From assembly GCA_002395865.1 (NCBI GenBank), contig DGVE01000043.1, positions 1 through 8,019 on the forward strand: a stretch of 8,019 bases of DNA, read 5' to 3'. Shown here in pieces: positions 1-6,173 of this stretch. The notes beneath the pieces were generated by a model that worked only from the letters and a program-made list of their open reading frames with translations, had not been told where the DNA came from and searched no databases. The position numbers were made by a program, and so were the translations under genes. The DNA comes from Lachnospiraceae bacterium UBA4292 (GTDB taxonomy: Bacteria > Bacillota > Clostridia > Lachnospirales > Lachnospiraceae). Every line of letters starts with the position of its first letter. The stretch's first letter is position 1.

Positions 1-3
1 TGA

Positions 4-35
4 TTGTTAATACATTTTAAAAAAATGATTGACAA
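4..35. promoter_or_regulatory. BirA-type biotin operator overlapping the bioY promoter
   Basis: The sequence shows TTGTTAAT at 4-11 and ATTGACAA at 28-35, separated by 16 bases. The arms are inverted copies of each other except at one position, and that position is the variable base of the known BirA (biotin repressor/biotin-protein ligase) operator, TTGTnAAC-N14-16-GTTnACAA. Each half differs from that consensus at one base only. The right half covers the -35 hexamer at 29-34, so bound BirA-biotinyl-AMP would block RNA polymerase. Location directly before bioY, a standard BirA target, supports the call. BirA binding itself is inferred. Confidence 0.8.
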
Positions 36-57
36 AAGACCGCCCATGTTGTATGCT
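29..57 (+). promoter_or_regulatory. Sigma-A type promoter of bioY and the cellulase gene
   Basis: A perfect -35 box TTGACA (29-34) is followed after 17 bases by TATGCT (52-57), a four-of-six match to TATAAT. Transcription would begin near 64, leaving a leader of about 23 bases with an AAAGGGG ribosome site at 71-77. No comparable promoter is visible between bioY and the downstream cellulase gene, so this promoter probably serves both. Confidence 0.7.
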
Positions 58-86
58 CCCATAAAAAATCAAAGGGGCATGAAAAA

Positions 87-662
87 ATGAAAAGAATCAG
101 AACTATCGATATAGCATACATAAGCCTGATGGCGGCTCTTATAGTGGTCTGCTCATGGATCACCCTGCCGATGACTATACCGTTTACTCTACAGACCTTT
201 GCTGTTTTCGTGAGTGTCGGAGTGCTCGGCGTGTGGAAGGGAACCGCCTCGGTGCTGGTATATCTTTTTATGGGACTTGTCGGAGTACCGGTGTTCTCCG
301 GCTTTAAAGGAGGCGCAGGAGTATTGCTCGGTCCCACCGGCGGATATATTATAGGCTTTGTTTTTTCAGCACTCGCGACAGGCTTGATCATGAAAAAGTT
401 CAAAGGCTTCGCTGCGAGTCTTCTGGCCATGCTCGCAGGCCTGATAGTCTGCTATGTTTTCGGGACGGTGTGGTTCATGGTCGTATATTCGCGCGGACAT
501 GAGATCACTCTCGGTGCGGCGGTGTCCATGTGCATCGTTCCTTATATAATACCTGATCTGGCAAAGATATGTGTGGCGGCGCAGGTGAGCGCTAAGGTTA
601 GAAGATACATAAGAGCCGCAGAAGATGTAAAGAATGTTACCACAGGAGGTACAGATGTCTGA
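87..662 (+). CDS. bioY: BioY, substrate-binding (S) component of an energy-coupling-factor biotin transporter
   Basis: This is a 191-residue hydrophobic protein of normal BioY length with about six predicted membrane segments. It opens with a short basic stretch followed by a first helix that starts near residue 10. Family hallmarks are visible: an early IPFTLQTFAVF segment at about residues 31-41, a glycine-rich stretch (FSGFKGGAGVLLGPTGGYIIGF, in two parts around residues 71-92), and a C-terminal VPYIIPDLAK segment. BioY captures biotin at the membrane and normally docks on a shared EcfT/EcfA1/EcfA2 module; no energising genes lie next to it here, as is usual for group II ECF transporters. 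The start at 87 has AAAGGGG nine bases upstream. The BirA-type operator upstream implies repression when biotin is plentiful. The 3' end overlaps the cellulase gene by eight bases, so the two are probably co-transcribed and translationally coupled. Confidence 0.93.
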   Translation: MKRIRTIDIAYISLMAALIVVCSWITLPMTIPFTLQTFAVFVSVGVLGVWKGTASVLVYLFMGLVGVPVFSGFKGGAGVLLGPTGGYIIGFVFSALATGLIMKKFKGFAASLLAMLAGLIVCYVFGTVWFMVVYSRGHEITLGAAVSMCIVPYIIPDLAKICVAAQVSAKVRRYIRAAEDVKNVTTGGTDV

Positions 663-2682
663 CGAAGAAAAGAAGGTAAATGAGTCGGGCGAGGGTTCGA
701 AGAATCCCGAAGAGAAGAAAAAGATTTCACCGCTGCTGATAGGCTTTATTGCATTTGACGCAGTGATCTTTGTGGCAATAATTGCGCTTCTGATAAGTAT
801 GCTCGGAGGCAAAAAGGACGGTGGTGGTTCCGACGTGGCAAACAACGAGACCACAGTCTCCTCCGAGAAGACCACCGAAGCTACGAAGGAGGAGCTCGAG
901 GAGTCTACGGCAGCGAACAGTGCTGAGGAGACTACGGCGAAGTCCTCCGAGAGTGAGTCCGCTACCGACCCGGTGAAGGAGACCACGAAGGACGATACAT
1001 CCGAGACGACAAAGCAGCAGGAGACACCATCACAGCAGCCTGCTTCGGGTGAACTCACAGTCACTGTAAATAAGACCGGTGGATGGGGCGAGGGACCCGT
1101 GTATTCGCAGCTGTCGATAGTTATCTACAACGGCACGAACCAGACTGTAAAGGGCTGGACAGCGAAGATAAATGTCGGTCCGGGAGTTGCCATTGACCAG
1201 GGCTGGAGCGGAACGTACAATATCGAGGGCGATACACTGGTAGTCCAGAACGTTGAATATAACGGTACATTGGACCCGGGACAGAACTGCGAGCTGGGAC
1301 TTATCGTCACAAATATGACAGGTACCCTCGCGGGAGTGGTCGAGGCTGGAAGCACGGTTCCGGCACCTGATTATTCTCAGGGAAACAACAACCAGGGCAA
1401 TAACGGTCAGGGAAATCAGAACACTCCCGGCGCTAACCCGAAAGCTCTCCCCGTACCGGAACCCACCACGAATGACTGGCTCCACACCGACGGCAGAAGG
1501 ATACTGGATGCACAGGGCAACGAGGTGTGGCTCACAGGAGTGAACTGGTTCGGCTACAACACGGGAACGAATACGTTTGACGGATTGTGGACGAGCGATC
1601 TGAATACTGCCATTCAGGCCATAGCTGACCACGGCTTCAATCTCATCCGTATTCCGATAAGTGCGGAGCTCATCCTGCAGTGGAAGGCCGGAAATGCGCC
1701 CAAAGCGAATTTCAACAATGCCACAAACAGCTATCTCGTCGGTATGGACAGCCTTGAGATATTCGACTACATACTCGGACAGTTCAGGGCCTGCGGACTC
1801 CATGTCATGATGGACATCCACAGCGCGAAGACCGACGCCTCAGGACATGTTTACAATGTCTGGTATAACGGCGATATCACCTATGAGAAGTTCCAGGAGG
1901 CGTGGCTGTGGCTGGCGGAGAGATACAAAAACGACGATACGATATTAGCCTTCGACTTAAAGAACGAGCCCCACGGCAAGCCCTTCGAGGGCAGCGGCGC
2001 GGCTATCTGGAACGACTCCACTGTACAGAACAACTGGAAATGGGCTGCACAGGACACTGCTCTGAAGATCCTCGAGGTGAACCCGAATCTCCTCATCATG
2101 GTGGAGGGCATTGAGATCTATCCTAAGGATCTGGAGACCAACGGCGATTTCAAGTCCACGGATGAGAAGGATTACTTCTTCAACTGGTGGGGAGGCAATC
2201 TGCGCGGCGTGAAGGATTATCCCATCGATCTCGGAAAGTATCAGTCTCAACTGGTATATTCACCGCATGATTATGGTCCCACAGTCTATGAGCAGCCCTG
2301 GTTCAAGGGAAGCTACGACTACGATACACTCATGGCCGACTGCTGGCATGACAACTGGTTCTACATCTACGAGGATAACACGGCGCCTCTTCTCATAGGC
2401 GAGTGGGGCGGCTTCATGCGCGACCCTAACCTGAAGTGGATGACCTACATGCGCGAGTTAATAAAGAAGTACCGCCTTAACCATACCTTCTGGTGCTTCA
2501 ACGCGAACTCGGGAGATACAGGCGGACTGGTGCTCGACGATTTCACTACATGGGACACCGAGAAATACGAGTTCGTGAATGAAGTCCTCTGGCAGGAGAA
2601 CGGCAAATTCGTCGGCCTTGACCACGACATTCCTCTGGGAACCGGAGGCAACGGTATCTCGCTCGGAGAGCTGTACAAATAA
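655..2682 (+). CDS. Membrane-anchored endoglucanase: CBM2 plus GH5 (E1/GH5_1 type) cellulase
   Basis: This 675-residue enzyme should hydrolyse internal beta-1,4-glucan bonds at the cell surface. A charged cytosolic head (1-26) precedes a hydrophobic signal anchor (about 27-50) with no obvious cleavage or lipobox site. A Thr/Ser/Glu/Lys-rich stalk (56-132) leads to a family 2 cellulose-binding module (133-222; GWT, QGWSG and YNGTLDPG motifs), an Asn/Gln/Gly linker (about 230-260), and the GH5 domain (276 to about 650). Catalytic residues are visible: acid/base E438 in LKNEPHG and nucleophile E583 in IGEWGG, with R332, H389, H538, Y540 and W613 in the expected conserved blocks. The motifs LTGVNWFGYNT, NWWGGNLRG and NSGDTGG closely follow Acidothermus E1 cellulase. 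I chose the ATG at 655, not the upstream in-frame ATG at 634, because AGGAGG at 644-649 is correctly spaced for it. It overlaps the bioY stop by eight bases. Substrate preference among glucans cannot be fixed from sequence. Confidence 0.93.
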   Translation: MSDEEKKVNESGEGSKNPEEKKKISPLLIGFIAFDAVIFVAIIALLISMLGGKKDGGGSDVANNETTVSSEKTTEATKEELEESTAANSAEETTAKSSESESATDPVKETTKDDTSETTKQQETPSQQPASGELTVTVNKTGGWGEGPVYSQLSIVIYNGTNQTVKGWTAKINVGPGVAIDQGWSGTYNIEGDTLVVQNVEYNGTLDPGQNCELGLIVTNMTGTLAGVVEAGSTVPAPDYSQGNNNQGNNGQGNQNTPGANPKALPVPEPTTNDWLHTDGRRILDAQGNEVWLTGVNWFGYNTGTNTFDGLWTSDLNTAIQAIADHGFNLIRIPISAELILQWKAGNAPKANFNNATNSYLVGMDSLEIFDYILGQFRACGLHVMMDIHSAKTDASGHVYNVWYNGDITYEKFQEAWLWLAERYKNDDTILAFDLKNEPHGKPFEGSGAAIWNDSTVQNNWKWAAQDTALKILEVNPNLLIMVEGIEIYPKDLETNGDFKSTDEKDYFFNWWGGNLRGVKDYPIDLGKYQSQLVYSPHDYGPTVYEQPWFKGSYDYDTLMADCWHDNWFYIYEDNTAPLLIGEWGGFMRDPNLKWMTYMRELIKKYRLNHTFWCFNANSGDTGGLVLDDFTTWDTEKYEFVNEVLWQENGKFVGLDHDIPLGTGGNGISLGELYK

Positions 2683-2711
2683 CATTTCATATAGATATTC
2701 AGAAATACAAG

Positions 2712-2744
2712 ACCGGGAGGGCGCCTGCCCTCCCGGTAGTTTTT
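2712..2744 (+). terminator. Strong intrinsic terminator after the cellulase gene
   Basis: ACCGGGAGGGC (2712-2722) pairs perfectly over 11 bp with GCCCTCCCGGT (2727-2737) around a GCCT tetraloop, followed by AG and five T residues (2740-2744). It lies 30 bases past the cellulase stop codon. Read on the minus strand it is followed by a moderately T-rich stretch (TTGTATTTCT), so it may also stop the convergent minus-strand gene ending at 2768. Confidence 0.92.
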
Positions 2745-2767
2745 AATATTTATATTTACGACACGGA

Positions 2768-3565
2768 TCATTCCTTCTCATAAACATACTCGTATGTCAT
2801 GGGCTTTTCGGGGTCTCCGTTAAACAGAGAAAGCTTATTGCCATCGAGTGTTCCCATATAGTCGATGGTGCCGAGGAACTTCTCGGTCATCTCGACCTTG
2901 CCGTCGGTAACTACCCACTTAACGATCTTGATCTCGAGGTCGTCTCTGTAGCTGGTACCTGTTCCGTCGGGGTTGATGACGAGCTTGAATTCATCCTTTG
3001 TCTCCTTCTCCTCGGAGCAGACCATCTTGGTGTAGAGGCCCTTGTATGTGCCTACGCTTGCTGCTGTCTCGGGTGAGAGGTCGGCAGCTGTCGGCTTCAC
3101 GGTCTTCTTTATCTCGGTGGGCTCCTCGTTCTTCTTAACCACCTGATAGCTCTCATTTATGATGAATGTATTGCCCACAGCCTCGGCCTTCTTCCAGGGA
3201 TCGAGCTTCTCGCCGAACACCTCTGCCTCCGAGCCGTCATTTACGAAAAGGTCGTCGCCCTCGATCTTCCACTGCTGCTTGTGTACCATGAACGGTGTGT
3301 CGTCAATGATCTCGATCATTCCGGATGCGATGGCTGCGTCGATCTCCTCCTTCGGAGCGGTCTCCATAGCCTTTAGCATCTTCTCGTTGAAGCTCAGGAC
3401 CTTCAGCACGCCGTCGTCCTCAAACGAAAAGAAGGTATTGACGATCATCTGCTGCATCTCGTCCTCCGAGAGCATCAGCTCGGTCGCGGGTACCCACATC
3501 ATCTCCATCGTCTTCGCGTCTAATATGCGCGCGCTCACCACGTTCCATACACCCTTAACGTCCAT
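2768..3565 (-). CDS. Uncharacterised cytosolic protein with two probable lipocalin-like domains
   Basis: I do not recognise a named family for this 265-residue acidic protein. It has no signal peptide, lipobox or membrane segment, so it is probably cytosolic. The layout suggests two small beta-barrel units. The first (about 3-140) opens with GVWNV and continues through a FFSFEDDGVLKV strand pair and WKIEGDDLFVND. The second (about 170-265) opens with VGTYKGLY and continues through FKLVINPDGTGTSY, WVVTDGKVEMTEK and a final MGTLDGNKLSLFNG hairpin. A Lys/Glu/Thr/Pro-rich linker (145-168) joins them. A G-x-W/Y opening followed by strand-turn-strand 'DG' hairpins is typical of lipocalin-like proteins, but no ligand can be inferred. 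The start is supported by AGGAGG at 3574-3579, eight bases from the ATG. The gene stands alone, convergent with the cellulase gene and divergent from the sigma operon, behind a consensus promoter. Confidence 0.85.
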   Translation of the reverse strand: MDVKGVWNVVSARILDAKTMEMMWVPATELMLSEDEMQQMIVNTFFSFEDDGVLKVLSFNEKMLKAMETAPKEEIDAAIASGMIEIIDDTPFMVHKQQWKIEGDDLFVNDGSEAEVFGEKLDPWKKAEAVGNTFIINESYQVVKKNEEPTEIKKTVKPTAADLSPETAASVGTYKGLYTKMVCSEEKETKDEFKLVINPDGTGTSYRDDLEIKIVKWVVTDGKVEMTEKFLGTIDYMGTLDGNKLSLFNGDPEKPMTYEYVYEKE

Positions 3566-3616
3566 ATCTTTATCCTCCTGAATATTTTCGTCGCCTTCCG
3601 GCCGTTTTGCCCTCTA

Positions 3617-3645
3617 ATTATATTATCCCGCACCCCCTGTGTCAA
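3617..3645 (-). promoter_or_regulatory. Perfect consensus sigma-A promoter of the lipocalin-like gene
   Basis: On the minus strand TTGACA (complement of 3640-3645) and TATAAT (complement of 3617-3622) are both exact consensus hexamers separated by the ideal 17 bases (3623-3639). Transcription would start near 3610, giving a leader of about 45 bases before the ATG at 3565. The match predicts strong housekeeping transcription unless a repressor acts. Confidence 0.85.
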
Positions 3646-3667
3646 TGCGCAAAAAGGCAGGTGCCTC

Positions 3668-3680
3668 GACTGTAGCAGTC
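3668..3680. repeat. Small perfect inverted repeat between divergent promoters
   Basis: GACTG (3668-3672) and CAGTC (3676-3680) are perfect inverted copies around TAG. The site lies between the divergent promoters of the lipocalin-like gene and the sigma operon. It could be a small operator or chance; a 5-bp arm is weak evidence alone. Its last three bases overlap the 21-base dispersed repeat that follows. Confidence 0.35.
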
Positions 3681-3698
3681 AGCGGCATGCGGTGAAAA
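3678..3698 (+). repeat. Exact 21-base repeat copy A (partial palindromic element)
   Basis: These 21 bases, starting GTCAGCGGCATG and ending CGGTGAAAA, recur without a mismatch at 6292-6312. There they form the outer left arm of a long palindrome plus four flanking bases. Here the inner palindrome is missing: the repeat runs straight into AAAAAAGTTTTTT (3695-3707), itself a small dyad. This could be a deletion remnant of the same element or a dispersed arm sequence. It lies only eight bases upstream of the sigma gene -35 box. Confidence 0.7.
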
Positions 3699-3705
3699 AA
3701 GTTTT

Positions 3706-3734
3706 TTGATTTTTTTTGTGAAAGGGTGTAATAT
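3706..3734 (+). promoter_or_regulatory. Probable promoter of the sigma/anti-sigma operon
   Basis: TTGATT (3706-3711) and TAATAT (3729-3734), each four of six to the sigma-A consensus, are separated by 17 bases. A T-tract fills the upstream part. Transcription would start near 3741, leaving a leader of about 60 bases that contains a short hairpin (GGGGC 3765-3769 with GCCCC 3774-3778) just before the ribosome site at 3784-3790. ECF operons often have an autoregulated promoter of different consensus. I see no convincing one, but the GTGAAA at 3718-3723 cannot be excluded as part of one. Confidence 0.5.
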
Positions 3735-3800
3735 CCTTGCAGAAATGTTGACTTGTTATGTAGAGGGGCAGGAGCCCCGGTACGGGAGGAAAGGCTGAGT

Positions 3801-4364
3801 ATGGAAGATCGGGAGATAGTCGACCTGTTTTTTGCGAGAGACGAGCGCGCAGTCTCGGAGGTCGGGAAAAAGTACGGATCGATCATAAGCCATGTTATCG
3901 GTAAGTATCTGGATGATAAGTCCGACGTGGAGGAGTGCGTAAACGATACGTATCTGGAGATATGGAAGCGCATTCCGCCGAACAGACCCGAGCATCTGAA
4001 CGCATTTGCCGTGCGTATCGCCAAGGCCGTAGCCATCAACAGGCTGAAGTCGCAGGGCAGGCAGAAAAGAGGCGGCGGTTGCGTGATGTTGGCACTGGAT
4101 GAGCTGGAGGAAGTCTGCGACGGATCCAAGGGACCCGAGGACGAGTATGTGATGAACGAGCTGACCGGGGCCATAGAGCATTTCCTCAGGGCGCAGGAGG
4201 CGATCGACAGAAAGATATTCGTCAGAAGGTACTGGTTCATCGACAGCTCCGCACAGATAGGCAGGATGTACGGGCTCAGTACCATGAATGTAAATGTGAG
4301 GCTCCACAGGCTCAGAAAGAGGCTGCGTGAGTACCTGATAGCCGAGGGCTACCTGGAAAATTGA
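3801..4364 (+). CDS. ECF-type RNA polymerase sigma factor
   Basis: This 187-residue protein has the two-domain layout of extracytoplasmic-function sigma factors. Region 2 spans about residues 8-85, with the core-binding and -10-recognition segment DVEECVNDTYLEIWKRIPP (42-60) followed by the AFAVRIAKAVAINRLKS helix. A short linker with the conserved KRGGG (89-93) and LALDELEE blocks leads to region 4 (about 125-182), whose helix-turn-helix (YGLSTMNVNVRLHRLRKRLREYL) should contact -35 DNA. It should redirect transcription in response to an envelope or environmental signal. The ATG at 3801 is chosen because GGGAGGA (3784-3790) lies ten bases upstream; a TTG-started extension to 3753 has no ribosome site. 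The next gene, 14 bases downstream, encodes the likely membrane anti-sigma partner, and AAGGAGG just past the stop serves it. The target regulon is not visible. Confidence 0.92.
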   Translation: MEDREIVDLFFARDERAVSEVGKKYGSIISHVIGKYLDDKSDVEECVNDTYLEIWKRIPPNRPEHLNAFAVRIAKAVAINRLKSQGRQKRGGGCVMLALDELEEVCDGSKGPEDEYVMNELTGAIEHFLRAQEAIDRKIFVRRYWFIDSSAQIGRMYGLSTMNVNVRLHRLRKRLREYLIAEGYLEN

Positions 4365-4378
4365 AGGAGGAGAGCATC

Positions 4379-6073
4379 ATGGATAAAAAGAAACTGTTTG
4401 ACGCGATAGATAAGATCGACGACTCATTTATCGCCGAGAGCATGCAGAAGGGAGGCACGGCGCGTAACAGAAGCGAAAGCCGTGCAGGTATATGGGCTAC
4501 CGTCGCTATAATCGCCGCTGCGGCGATATTGATAGTGTTCACGACGTATCATATTCATCACGTGAAAAATACAAATATGCAGCAGGACCCGGACAATACA
4601 CAGGAGGGAACGCACGAAGAAGTGGCTGCGACTGTGGATTCTACTGAAGGTGAAAGCCGGGAGCCTCAGACCGAAGAGCAAAAACAGCCGATCGTTCCCC
4701 CGGATGATTTCGAGCCGGTAGGGTATAATATAGGCAACATAAAAAACGCAGTAATGGTTCCCGGGTCGGTGCATCTGTTCAATGGCTGGACATCGTTTGA
4801 GCTCGCTGTCCATTGGAATAACTATCTGACTGGTGAATGGAAACAGCTTCCTTACGGATTATATACCACGAATAATTCATACAGCCGCATTTTCGTCCCG
4901 GTAGCGGATATAGAATGCTACAGCAAACCGGATACAGGATCGGATGTGAAGCACCTCTGGAAGGATAAGTTCTACATGGCGGTGGCATCCGATACGAAAG
5001 AATGGATCGAAATGCAGAGCTTGGAAGGAAACAGCGTATTTGTTCACTATATGATCGATTACACCGATCCCGATGAGCCGGAGGAGATGCTGCTCAATGA
5101 AAACGGGACATATCGCATGAGGGATCTGTTCGTTTATGCCGGAACAGACAGGGATAACTGTGAGAAGACCATTGCCAGATATGATGTGTCGCTGCTTCCA
5201 GAGTATGATAGTATGATGGAAAAAGAAGTGTTCAAAGTCATTGAGTATGATTCGGTGGGCTCTTTTGCGAAGGCTATGGAGAATGATCCTGTATGGACCG
5301 CCTATGGTACCGATGAAAGAGACAGACTTATGGAGATGCTCCGTTCTGATCCGGGGCCTGTCAGGGTATATATCCAGAAGACATACGGTGAGTTCTACAA
5401 CCTGAATTGCTATGACTGGGTAAATGACAGATTGATCATCTTCAATCAGAATGTCTGGTATGATGAGGACGGCACGCCGAAGTTCACCGGAATCTCTAAT
5501 CCGGAGAAATGCCCGTATATTACTTTGTGGATAGGAAGAAATCCTGAACGAAAGGATGATAACGGAGAAGTTTTGGTGGGATATTCCGATTATATGTATG
5601 TGGCTGATACCATTAATGTGCCGAGCCTGTCGGATTTACGCGGAACTGTCACGCTGAACCAGCTTGACAGTAAGGATTTGCAGGCTTTGTTAAAGGTGTT
5701 GGATCATTATCCGACTCACTATATGGTGCCGGGAAGTAAGGATGTATTTTACGACTGGGTAAAGGAGAACGCCCATCTGGAGGACGGCGTATATTACCGG
5801 CGCTACGATAAAGCCGTGATACCGAACGAAAATGTGAGAGCATATACGGAACGTGATGAGTCATCAGATCCGGTGACACTTTTTGCCGAAATGACCTATT
5901 ACGCTGTGGCATCGGATTCGGAGCAATGGATAAGACTCGAGGATGAGGACGGCAATGGGGGCTGGATACGCTACGGTGTTCCCCTCAGAGATATCCGCCA
6001 CCTCTACCTGTATTACATCCCCGGATACGGATCTGCCAATCGTCTCTTCAGTGAAATCTTCACCATAGAATGA
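4379..6073 (+). CDS. Putative membrane anti-sigma/sensor protein with duplicated SH3-like outer units
   Basis: This 564-residue single-pass protein is the second gene of the sigma operon. The short cytosolic head (1-36; starting MDKKKLFDAIDKIDDSFI) resembles the amphipathic N-terminus of proteins paired with this type of ECF factor and probably holds the sigma factor. A membrane helix follows (about 37-57), then an acidic Glu/Thr/Gln stalk (about 62-108). The outer part has two related units (about 126-225 and 449-540). Both begin MVPGS followed by F-x2-W and both end in an SH3-like segment with Y-x-AVASD-x3-WI (199-210 and 507-518), then G-N/G and a closing aromatic pair. The middle (about 226-448) matches nothing I recognise. 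The ATG at 4379 has AAGGAGG eight bases upstream; the in-frame TTG at 4361 would overlap the sigma stop and is rejected. No intramembrane-protease or zinc-finger (ZAS) motif is seen. The anti-sigma role rests on gene order and topology. Confidence 0.82.
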   Translation: MDKKKLFDAIDKIDDSFIAESMQKGGTARNRSESRAGIWATVAIIAAAAILIVFTTYHIHHVKNTNMQQDPDNTQEGTHEEVAATVDSTEGESREPQTEEQKQPIVPPDDFEPVGYNIGNIKNAVMVPGSVHLFNGWTSFELAVHWNNYLTGEWKQLPYGLYTTNNSYSRIFVPVADIECYSKPDTGSDVKHLWKDKFYMAVASDTKEWIEMQSLEGNSVFVHYMIDYTDPDEPEEMLLNENGTYRMRDLFVYAGTDRDNCEKTIARYDVSLLPEYDSMMEKEVFKVIEYDSVGSFAKAMENDPVWTAYGTDERDRLMEMLRSDPGPVRVYIQKTYGEFYNLNCYDWVNDRLIIFNQNVWYDEDGTPKFTGISNPEKCPYITLWIGRNPERKDDNGEVLVGYSDYMYVADTINVPSLSDLRGTVTLNQLDSKDLQALLKVLDHYPTHYMVPGSKDVFYDWVKENAHLEDGVYYRRYDKAVIPNENVRAYTERDESSDPVTLFAEMTYYAVASDSEQWIRLEDEDGNGGWIRYGVPLRDIRHLYLYYIPGYGSANRLFSEIFTIE

Positions 6074-6082
6074 CCAACCCCG

Positions 6083-6102
6083 CCCCCGGCTTTCGCCGGG
6101 GG
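6083..6102 (+). terminator. GC-rich hairpin terminating the sigma operon
   Basis: CCCCCGGC (6083-6090) pairs perfectly with GCCGGGGG (6095-6102) around TTTC, nine bases after the stop codon. The tail ACTTTCTGCCCTTT is only moderately T-rich, so termination may be incomplete or helped by the palindrome at 6174-6238. Confidence 0.65.
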
Positions 6103-6173
6103 ACTTTCTGCCCTTTGGGTTCTTCACTGTGGCTCTACCTGCGGCCTACACTGTGTCATGCCCGCGGCCGTCG

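Noticed and set aside
79..90. Three-codon upstream reading frame (ATG AAA AAA TGA) overlapping the bioY start
   Set aside because: The GGGG of the ribosome site ends two bases before it, too close to start there, and the same site is properly spaced for the bioY ATG at 87.
545..550. Exact TATAAT inside the 3' part of bioY as a private cellulase promoter
   Set aside because: The bases encode the conserved YII segment of BioY, and the position 17 bases upstream reads GTGTCC, which is not a -35 box. Coupling by gene overlap is the simpler explanation.
634..654. Upstream in-frame ATG at 634 as the cellulase start
   Set aside because: It has no ribosome site, and the good AGGAGG at 644-649 would fall inside the coding sequence while being ideally spaced for the ATG at 655.
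1387..1430. Asn/Gln/Gly repeats as a DNA repeat of separate interest
   Set aside because: They are an ordinary low-complexity linker between CBM2 and GH5 domains.
366..1821. Long open frames on the minus strand opposite bioY and the cellulase gene (366-1064 and 1030-1821)
   Set aside because: They have low-complexity Ser/Val-rich or irregular composition mirroring the coding strand and no convincing ribosome sites, and they lie wholly opposite well-supported genes.
4361..4378. TTG at 4361 as the start of the anti-sigma-like gene
   Set aside because: It would overlap the sigma stop codon and include AAGGAGG as coding sequence. The ATG at 4379 is correctly spaced from that site.
5864..6127. 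Minus-strand open frame across the end of the sigma operon
   Set aside because: It runs antisense through a conserved repeat unit and the terminator hairpin, and its product resembles no family I know.
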